A DNA stretch of 64,000 nucleotides from NCBI RefSeq assembly GCF_000381065.1, contig NZ_KB905840.1:186001-250000 (forward strand). The letters are read 5' to 3'. Numbering within the stretch: position 1 is the first letter of the stretch; each line of letters opens with the position of its first letter. Source of the DNA: Propionispira raffinosivorans DSM 20765 (lineage in GTDB: Bacteria > Bacillota > Negativicutes > Selenomonadales > Selenomonadaceae). Shown piece by piece: positions 1-6,281 of the stretch. The notes under the pieces were generated by a model. The model searched no databases. It was not told the DNA's origin and saw only the letters and a list, made by a program, of their open reading frames with translations. A program made the translations under genes and the position numbers.

Positions 1-768
1 TCTAAAATTTGTCTAATTACACGTTATGAGGCAGAAAAAGTACAATATATTACCCAGATCGGTACGGGAAACTATAATGCACAAACCGCTGCGATCTATA
101 CGGATCTTGCCCTGATTACGGCCAATCAGGAAATTGGCAAAGACGCGGTAACTTTTTTTAAAAACATGTGTATTGCTAATTTGAATGGTAATTATGATAC
201 CTTGCTCGTAGCACCGGTGAATTTGAAACAGCAGATTGTCGAATTGATCGGACAGGAAATGCACAAAGCACAATTGGGTAAAAAAAGTGGCATTTTGCTT
301 AAAATGAATTCCCTGACAGATCGTGATCTCATTGAGCAATTAGTTTTGGCGGCACAAGCTGGCGTGAAAATTAAATTGATTGTAAGAGGAATTTGCTGCT
401 TGCTGCCGAATGTCTTAGGTAAGACGGAAAATATTACAGTGATTAGTATTGTTGGACGTTTTTTAGAACATTCTAGGATTTTTTGTTTTGGCGTTGGGGT
501 AAATATGCGAATGTATATATCCTCAGCAGATTTAATGACCCGCAATACGGAACATCGCGTTGAAATTGCTTGCCCAATTTTTGACAAGCAGGTGAAACAA
601 AAAATTTATGCAACGCTTAAAATTATGTTAATGGACAATGTAAAAGGGCGACAGCTGCAAAATGATGGAACTTATAGAAAACGAATGGGACATGCAAAAC
701 GAATCGACAGCCAGCAATATTTTATTGATTCGTTCAGTGCATTGCTTGTCGCTGCAAACAAACTGTAA
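1..768 (+). CDS. ppk1: Polyphosphate kinase 1, C-terminal part (5' end outside window)
   Basis: This is the last 255 codons of a polyphosphate kinase, which reversibly moves the terminal phosphate of ATP onto a polyphosphate chain. The frame is open from base 1, so the start lies upstream. Visible family landmarks are TGNYN followed by a YTD segment near residue 21, RGICCL near residue 129, SIVGRFLEHSRI with the conserved histidine at about residue 157, and YISSADLMTRN. The last part (after the RVE segment) is the usual helical end of the family. A strong hairpin terminator follows directly, so this gene ends its transcription unit. Confidence 0.93.
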   Translation, partial: SKICLITRYEAEKVQYITQIGTGNYNAQTAAIYTDLALITANQEIGKDAVTFFKNMCIANLNGNYDTLLVAPVNLKQQIVELIGQEMHKAQLGKKSGILLKMNSLTDRDLIEQLVLAAQAGVKIKLIVRGICCLLPNVLGKTENITVISIVGRFLEHSRIFCFGVGVNMRMYISSADLMTRNTEHRVEIACPIFDKQVKQKIYATLKIMLMDNVKGRQLQNDGTYRKRMGHAKRIDSQQYFIDSFSALLVAANKL

Positions 769-802
769 AATTAGGACTCATTATTTTTACCTGTATCACG
801 AG

Positions 803-848
803 GAAAAGCCTGTCCTGTTATCATTAATGTATACAGGATAGGCTTTTC
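803..848 (+). terminator. Rho-independent terminator after ppk1
   Basis: A 15-bp stem (AAAAGCCTGTCCTGT pairing with ACAGGATAGGCTTTT, one G-U pair) with a 14-base loop lies 35 bases after the ppk1 stop. The right arm ends in TTTTC. Confidence 0.8.
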
Positions 849-896
849 TACTATTTCTTATGCTTGGTAAATTTTGAGAATGGATGGGGTGCTGAA

Positions 897-1727
897 ATGG
901 AAGCTGATTTTAATCCACTAAGCTTTTACGAACAAGAACAGCTGTCATTGATCGAACAATGGAAAAAAGAGTCTCCTGGTATGGCAACTCATGTTACGAG
1001 CACCGTTTTAAAACCGGTCACTTGGATTGCTGAAAAAATGATTCCGCAAGCTGCCATAAAAGGGGCGTTAGATTTTGCAAACCTTATTGGTAAATTATTA
1101 GCGGATGAAAGTGATCTGAAAAGAGATGCAGGTGTCCGCAGTATTTCAGAGCTTAAACAAAAAGATCTTGCCTTGTCTGACCGACTGGCAAATCAGGTTC
1201 ATAATTGGGGAATTGGCATGGCCGGCGGGGAAGGCGGCCTGACAGGAGCTGCCGGTGCGATTGGAATAGCTGCCGATGTACCAGCTATTATCACGCTGGC
1301 GCTTAGAACAATCCATAAAATAGGATTGTGTTATGGGTATGAAGCGAAAACAAAAGGCGATCAGGAGTTTATTTTCGGAATCATGTCAGCTTCGGGATCA
1401 AATTCGATTCAAGAAAAGCAGGCTGCTCTCGCAGTGCTGCGGAACATCCAAATTCATGTTATGAATAACACATTCGATCAATTGGTTAAGCAGCAGTTTG
1501 GCGGGCAAACGACTCTTCTTACTACGAAAGTTTTAGCAAATCAATTAGGAATCAATTTGACAAAGCGGAAAGCCTTGCAGGTTATTCCGGCATTAGGGGC
1601 TTTAGTGGGTGCTTCTGTCAATGGCTGGTATATCAAAGAAGTTGGCTGGGCTGCCAGACGATCTTATCAAGAAAAATGGCTGATTGATAATCATAAGATT
1701 CATGAGGTTCAAGATGGAGTGCATTAA
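897..1727 (+). CDS. EcsC family protein
   Basis: A 276-residue protein of the EcsC family. The name comes from the third gene of the Bacillus ecs locus; the biochemical role of the family is unknown. The diagnostic stretch is the glycine/alanine-rich GAAGAIGIAADVPAIITLALR followed by a conserved GYE and a QEFIFGIMS helix in the middle of the protein. The frame could open at a TTG at 864, but the ATG at 897 has a GGATGGGG ribosome site seven bases upstream and is preferred. It is a single gene between two terminators. The hydrophobic helices suggest membrane contact but no clean signal peptide is present. Confidence 0.8.
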   Translation: MEADFNPLSFYEQEQLSLIEQWKKESPGMATHVTSTVLKPVTWIAEKMIPQAAIKGALDFANLIGKLLADESDLKRDAGVRSISELKQKDLALSDRLANQVHNWGIGMAGGEGGLTGAAGAIGIAADVPAIITLALRTIHKIGLCYGYEAKTKGDQEFIFGIMSASGSNSIQEKQAALAVLRNIQIHVMNNTFDQLVKQQFGGQTTLLTTKVLANQLGINLTKRKALQVIPALGALVGASVNGWYIKEVGWAARRSYQEKWLIDNHKIHEVQDGVH

Positions 1728-1746
1728 AACGTACAATTACAGGGAG

Positions 1747-1778
1747 AAGGCATGCCGCTTTATGGGCATGCCTTTTTT
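1747..1778 (+). terminator. Rho-independent terminator after ecsC-like gene
   Basis: Perfect 10-bp stem AAGGCATGCC / GGCATGCCTT with an 8-base loop and a T6 tail, 20 bases after the stop codon. Confidence 0.88.
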
Positions 1779-1907
1779 GGATTCAGGAGCTATTTTGTAA
1801 GAAATGGATACTCCAGTGTAAGGTGAATATTCGATCATTTGAACCTACAAAAAGATTGTTGGTAAAAATTCCAGCAATAGCAGGGGTGAAAAAGATCTTT
1901 TTGTAAT

Positions 1908-1923
1908 TGGCATAGGACTTGCA
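1908..1923 (+). promoter_or_regulatory. Sigma-54 (-24/-12) promoter of the first PTS operon
   Basis: TGGCATAGGACTTGCA matches the RpoN consensus TGGCAYRNNNNTTGCW at every position; GG at 1909-1910 and GC at 1921-1922 are 12 bases apart, as required. It lies 47 bases before the IIB start. A LevR-like AAA+ activator with an intact GAFTGA loop is encoded just downstream of the operon (6282-9170). An imperfect inverted repeat (TGTAAGGT...ACCTACA, 1818-1849) is a weak candidate activator site about 60-90 bases upstream. Confidence 0.9.
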
Positions 1924-1970
1924 TATATTTAAGAGCGTAGACCAAGTTTTATAAAATGGGGGTGAGAAAG

Positions 1971-2276
1971 ATGCAAGAAAAAGTTACGATTTTATGTTGC
2001 TGTGGTGCGGGGATTTGTACTTCGAATTATTTAAAAGAAGAAATCGAAGATCGAATTAAAGCAGAGGGACTCAAACAGGTGAAAGTGAATCTTTGCCGAG
2101 TAAGTGATTTGGAAGAAGCCATTAATGATGCAGATCTGCTTGTGACAACGGTAGAAATCAAATCAAGCTATGACATTCCGATGATCAGAGCCTTAGGGAT
2201 TATGCTCGACGATAAAGCAGCAAAAAAAGCCCTGGATGAAATTGTTGATACGGTAAATAAGATAAAACAGGCATAA
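1971..2276 (+). CDS. PTS galactitol-type EIIB component
   Basis: A 101-residue soluble PTS phosphocarrier that takes a phosphate from EIIA and passes it to the sugar in the membrane channel EIIC. The phosphorylation loop is CCCGAGICTSN, with the active cysteine probably Cys11 of three adjacent cysteines. The frame could begin at 1956, but the GGGGGTGAG ribosome site before the ATG at 1971 decides for the later start. It is the first gene after the sigma-54 promoter, in the order IIB-IIC-IIA. The triple cysteine before the loop is unusual for the family. The substrate cannot be deduced from this protein. Confidence 0.88.
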   Translation: MQEKVTILCCCGAGICTSNYLKEEIEDRIKAEGLKQVKVNLCRVSDLEEAINDADLLVTTVEIKSSYDIPMIRALGIMLDDKAAKKALDEIVDTVNKIKQA

Positions 2277-2379
2277 GGAGTCCGGGGGTGTTGATTTAAT
2301 AAAAATAGTAGCAATGGTTTTAAATAGTACCCCCAGAATATAAGAGATTTTACTATATTTTGAGGAGGCGAATTCACAA

Positions 2380-3654
2380 ATGGATTTTATTACTTCAATT
2401 ACAGAGGTTTTATCGGCTTTTTTTAAATTTGATTCTACGGTTACAATCATAGGAATTATTTTAATTGTGTCACTATTGGTTCAAGTTACAGTCAAAAAAG
2501 CGATTCTTGGCGCATTGAAAGTATCCATTGGTTTAACCGGTTTGTTTATGGTTGTTAATTTAATTCAGGAGGCAATGGTAAAACCAATCACAAATATCGT
2601 TCTTGTTTATGGCTTGGACAAAAACATAATTGATATAGGCTGGGGCTCTGTTGGTTATGCTTTTGGTAATACTTATGGATACTTTGGTGTATTTGTCTTT
2701 TTGATTGTCAATGTATTGCTGGTGTCAATCCGGTTTACGCAGACCATCTACGTCGATGTTTTTAACACCTGGCGGGCGATGCTGTTGGCTGGATTCGTCG
2801 GTGTTGTTTCGGGGAGTTTCTGGCTGGCTACGTTAGCAGTGGTTGTGTTTTTGATTATCGATGTAAAAGCCGCGGATATTGCGGCGCCTTATATAGAAAA
2901 AATCAATAATTTTCCTCCAGGCGGATCTTGGCCGCATGGTACACATTTTTCTTTTCAGGCTTGTATTGCAATTCCATTAGAATGGGTTTTACGCCGTACG
3001 CCGATTATTAAAGATATTCATTTCGATGCGGAAACCATTCAGGAAAAATTTGGCGTATTTGGGGAAAGTACCGTCATGGGGGCTACGCTGGGTACACTAG
3101 TCGGATTATTCAGCCAAATCGGTCTAATGCCTTCGTTGCTTTTAGGCGTAAAAATGGCCGCAGCCTTTCTCTTACTTCCTCGTATGGCTGCTATTTTGGT
3201 AGAAGGCTGGTTTCCAATCATTAAAGCATCCCGCAGTATTTTGGTGAGCAAGTTAAAACGTGATGATGTCCGAATTGCCTTAGATTGTTCAACCGTTATC
3301 GGGCATGCCGCCGTCATTCCTACAACTCTTATTATGTATCCGATTGCGTTATTAATTTCTTTACTGCTTCCAGGAAATCAAATGATTGCTTCTGTCAGTT
3401 TGATTATTGTTTTATGGGAAAGTGCTGCTGTGAACGCGATTACGGGCGGAAATATCCTTCATAATATTATTATTTTGTGCTTTATTGTCTGCCTGTTTTG
3501 CTGGGGCGCGACCTTAATGGCATCACCAATGACGGCCTTGGCAGGGTCAATGGGATATGAAGCCAGCAAAGGAATGATTTCAAACTGGGATGCTGCAGGT
3601 ACACCCGCACTGGTTTTAGTATATAAACTCTTTTCAGTAGTTTTTGGCTTTTAA
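2380..3654 (+). CDS. PTS galactitol-type EIIC permease
   Basis: A 424-residue integral membrane protein of the GatC/EIIC-Gat family, which imports and phosphorylates a sugar, polyol or related compound. Around ten to twelve hydrophobic segments run through the protein, with the family's N-terminal FITSITEVLSAFF region and the central FGESTVMGATLGTLVGL loop. The ribosome site is a strong TGAGGAGGCG before the ATG. About 100 bases separate it from the IIB gene; that gap holds GGGGGT and ACCCCC blocks (2284-2289 and 2329-2334) that could pair across a long loop. The family handles galactitol, pentitols and less common substrates, so the true substrate is open. Confidence 0.9.
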   Translation: MDFITSITEVLSAFFKFDSTVTIIGIILIVSLLVQVTVKKAILGALKVSIGLTGLFMVVNLIQEAMVKPITNIVLVYGLDKNIIDIGWGSVGYAFGNTYGYFGVFVFLIVNVLLVSIRFTQTIYVDVFNTWRAMLLAGFVGVVSGSFWLATLAVVVFLIIDVKAADIAAPYIEKINNFPPGGSWPHGTHFSFQACIAIPLEWVLRRTPIIKDIHFDAETIQEKFGVFGESTVMGATLGTLVGLFSQIGLMPSLLLGVKMAAAFLLLPRMAAILVEGWFPIIKASRSILVSKLKRDDVRIALDCSTVIGHAAVIPTTLIMYPIALLISLLLPGNQMIASVSLIIVLWESAAVNAITGGNILHNIIILCFIVCLFCWGATLMASPMTALAGSMGYEASKGMISNWDAAGTPALVLVYKLFSVVFGF

Positions 3655-3691
3655 ATTTTAACAGCATATTGCGTGTAGAAGGAGGATCACG

Positions 3692-4162
3692 ATGGATCAA
3701 CAAACAACGGAAGTCTATTATCATGCTGTTATTTTGGAAAATATGAAGAGTCGGGAAGATATCATTCGTTCCTTATCGGCATATTTGTTAGAAAAAGGGT
3801 ATGTAACGGAGCAGTATCAACCAGCTACGCTCGAACGCGAGGAGATCTATCCGACTGGTCTGGCTACCAAACCGATTGGTGTTGCTGTCCCGCATTCGCA
3901 GGCTGAAAATGTGAAGCGGCCGGCAATTATCATGGGTATATCCAAAAATCAGGTTGCCTTTCATGAAATGGGCAATGCGGATTCGGAAATTGATGTAGGT
4001 GTCGTATTTTTGCTTGCCCTCAAAAAAGAAAATGCCCATTTGAACTACTTGCGTAATATAGTGAATTTTTGCAAAATTGAAGAAAATATTATACGGCTTT
4101 ATAAGTCAAAATCAGATCAGGATGCCTATAACGTTTTAGTAACGGAAATTTTATGTGAATAG
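3692..4162 (+). CDS. PTS EIIA component (fructose/mannitol/galactitol type)
   Basis: A 156-residue EIIA protein that accepts phosphate from HPr and hands it to EIIB. The active histidine is His68 in GVAVPHSQ, preceded by the typical EREEIYPTGL segment about 18 residues earlier. The start has a strong AGAAGGAGGATC ribosome site. It follows the IIC gene by 37 bases and completes the PTS of this operon. Confidence 0.92.
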   Translation: MDQQTTEVYYHAVILENMKSREDIIRSLSAYLLEKGYVTEQYQPATLEREEIYPTGLATKPIGVAVPHSQAENVKRPAIIMGISKNQVAFHEMGNADSEIDVGVVFLLALKKENAHLNYLRNIVNFCKIEENIIRLYKSKSDQDAYNVLVTEILCE

Positions 4163-4203
4163 AAATTTTTAATCCGTAGTTTATTATTGAAAGGGGTAAA
4201 AAA

Positions 4204-5298
4204 ATGGAAAAAGATAAAAAAATCAAAGTGCTCGTAGTCGGTGATGAATGGGTTCATACAGAGGATTTGGTAACGGTTACGAAAAGAATGCTGCAAGGCT
4301 ATGATTACGAAATTGATTCTTTTGATGTAATCATGGATAAACCAATGAGCCGTGATCGCAGTGACGATATTGGGGATGACAGCATTACCGAATATTGTGG
4401 GAACCCGCAGGATTTGATTGATCGCATCGCCGATGTCAACCTACTTGTAGTGCATACCGCACCGGTTACAAAACAGGTTATTGAAGCCGGTAAAAATTTA
4501 ATCGCGATTGGCTGCTGCCGCTCGGATGCAGTAAGCGTTAACATCAAAGCCGCTACGAATAAAGGCATTTATTTTTTCAATGCACCAGGACGCTCCGTGG
4601 AACCTGTATCCGATTTGACGATGGCTTTTACCCTTATGCTGGGCCGTAATATCTTAAGAGCTGATCGTTACGTGAAATCTGGAAAATGGGATGAAGACAT
4701 TAATCGTAAAACACCAATATGGGATGAGTTTACAACATTTCGTGGTTTGACCTTCAAGAATAAAAAATTTGGACTGGTTGGCTTTGGCAAAATTGGCAAA
4801 CGTGTCGCTGAAAAAGCAGCAGCACTTGGTATGAAAGTGGTAGTGTATGATCCGTTTGTTGAAGCGGCACTAATACAAAAATACAGCAAGGCAGAAAAAC
4901 TAGAGGAAATTTTTATCCAATGTGATTTTGTATCGATTCATGTACCACCACTTGCTGTAAACAAAGGTCTCATCAGCAAGAAATTATTTGAGATGATGAA
5001 ACCAACGGCATATTTTATAAACATAGCTCGTGGTGAAATTATTGATGAAGAAGCGCTCATCGATGTTTTGCAAAAGAAAAAAATCGCTGGTGCGGCGTTG
5101 GATGTATATTACACGGAACCATTGCCGAAAACCAGTCCGCTCACACAGCTGGATAATGTTATTATAACGCCGCATTTGGCAGGTCAAAGAACAGATCTTT
5201 CTACGGGATCGGCAGAATTGCTTGAAGAAATGATGGGACCGTTTTTCCAGACCGGTAAAAAAGACCATTGTTTTAATATCGACCAATTGAATAAATAA
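4204..5298 (+). CDS. D-isomer-specific 2-hydroxyacid dehydrogenase (PGDH/YoaD-like)
   Basis: A 364-residue NAD-dependent dehydrogenase of the D-2-hydroxyacid family. The Rossmann motif is GFGKIG (193-198), with an acidic residue (YDP) ending the following strand as expected for NAD. The catalytic trio is Arg276 (NIARGEI), Glu305 (YYTEPL) and His324 (TPHLAG). There is no C-terminal ACT domain, so it is not a standard serine-pathway enzyme with feedback control. Its place between a PTS and an aldolase suggests it oxidises the C2 hydroxyl of an imported phosphorylated acid, as PdxB does with 4-phosphoerythronate; this is inference. The ribosome site is GAAAGGGG. Confidence 0.85.
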   Translation: MEKDKKIKVLVVGDEWVHTEDLVTVTKRMLQGYDYEIDSFDVIMDKPMSRDRSDDIGDDSITEYCGNPQDLIDRIADVNLLVVHTAPVTKQVIEAGKNLIAIGCCRSDAVSVNIKAATNKGIYFFNAPGRSVEPVSDLTMAFTLMLGRNILRADRYVKSGKWDEDINRKTPIWDEFTTFRGLTFKNKKFGLVGFGKIGKRVAEKAAALGMKVVVYDPFVEAALIQKYSKAEKLEEIFIQCDFVSIHVPPLAVNKGLISKKLFEMMKPTAYFINIARGEIIDEEALIDVLQKKKIAGAALDVYYTEPLPKTSPLTQLDNVIITPHLAGQRTDLSTGSAELLEEMMGPFFQTGKKDHCFNIDQLNK

Positions 5299-5335
5299 GA
5301 AAAAGAATCAAAACTTTGGGAGGATGGCGCGGAAA

Positions 5336-6169
5336 ATGCTTGTAAATATGAAGGAAATATTATATGATGCAAAGAAAAAAGGTTATGGTGTTCCTGCAGC
5401 AAATGCTTGGAATGAATCGACAATTAAAGCCGTTATTGCTGCCGCCGAAGAAAAACATTCCCCCGTTATTTTAGCTCTATATCCGGAAATGGCAGATATT
5501 CTCGCCTTTGGTGAGATCGCTGTGCCATTAGCTGTGCGGGCAGCCGTCCCGGTTGTTGTTCATCTGGACCATGGACAGGAATTTGTGGATGCGGTTAAAG
5601 CTGTACGAGCAGGCTTTACATCACTTATGGTAGATCGCTCCATGGCATCGTTTGAACAAAATGTGTTTGAAGTGCGGGAAATTGTAAAATTTGCTCATTC
5701 GCTGGATATTAGTGTCGAAGCCGAATTGGGTCATGTTGGAAAAGGCACGGAATATGAAGAAACAAAGAATATCGGTCTTACCAATACGGAAGAAGCTAAG
5801 AAATTTGTTCAGGCAACGGATGTAGACTGTTTGGCTGTAGCGGTTGGAACTTCGCACGGACAATATGCAGGTACACCCGAGCTGCATTTCGATTTGTTAA
5901 AACAGCTTAATGAAATTGTACCTGTGCCGCTTGTTTTGCATGGCTGCTCAGGTACAGGGGATGAAAATTTGCAAAAAGCAATTAAATTAGGAATTCGAAA
6001 ATTGAATTTATATACCGATTTGGACCAAGCAGGGCTTGCCGCGGCGAAAGCAGCTTTTGCCGAGTCTGCAAAAACGAGTATGTTCTCTAGTCTGGATGAT
6101 ATGCTTTGTGGTTACCGTGAAAAACTCGGCTATTATATGCAGTTGTTTGGCTCAGCCGCTAGGGTTTGA
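5336..6169 (+). CDS. Class II ketose-bisphosphate-type aldolase
   Basis: A 277-residue zinc-dependent class II aldolase of the FbaA/GatY family, which cleaves ketose (bis)phosphates to dihydroxyacetone phosphate and an aldehyde. Zinc and catalytic residues visible are Asp78/His79 (HLDHG), His174 (GTSHG) and His202 (LHGCSG). The last motif is usually HGGSG or HGASG, so Cys204 next to the metal-binding histidine is unusual. The frame opens at an ATG at 5324 that touches the GGGAGG ribosome site, so the ATG at 5336 is preferred, although its 12-base spacing is long. It is the last gene of the first PTS operon. Confidence 0.88.
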   Translation: MLVNMKEILYDAKKKGYGVPAANAWNESTIKAVIAAAEEKHSPVILALYPEMADILAFGEIAVPLAVRAAVPVVVHLDHGQEFVDAVKAVRAGFTSLMVDRSMASFEQNVFEVREIVKFAHSLDISVEAELGHVGKGTEYEETKNIGLTNTEEAKKFVQATDVDCLAVAVGTSHGQYAGTPELHFDLLKQLNEIVPVPLVLHGCSGTGDENLQKAIKLGIRKLNLYTDLDQAGLAAAKAAFAESAKTSMFSSLDDMLCGYREKLGYYMQLFGSAARV

Positions 6170-6197
6170 CCGTTATAGTATTGTAAATAATGGAGAG

Positions 6198-6238
6198 GGA
6201 ATATGCCAAAGTTAAGTGGTGGGCATATTCCTTTTTTA
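6198..6238 (+). terminator. Rho-independent terminator ending the first PTS operon
   Basis: Perfect 10-bp stem GGAATATGCC / GGCATATTCC with a 14-base loop and a T6 tail. It separates the operon from the regulator gene at 6282. Confidence 0.9.
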
Positions 6239-6281
6239 CTGCATGCAGATTTACAAAACTTGTCGAAAGGAGGATATACAA

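Noticed and set aside
2284-2334. GGGGGT / ACCCCC blocks as an intra-operon hairpin
   Set aside because: Only six pairs across a 39-base loop; too weak to list as a feature.
6216-6281. Upstream extension of the first LevR-like regulator
   Set aside because: It begins inside the terminator loop; a strong ribosome site supports 6282.
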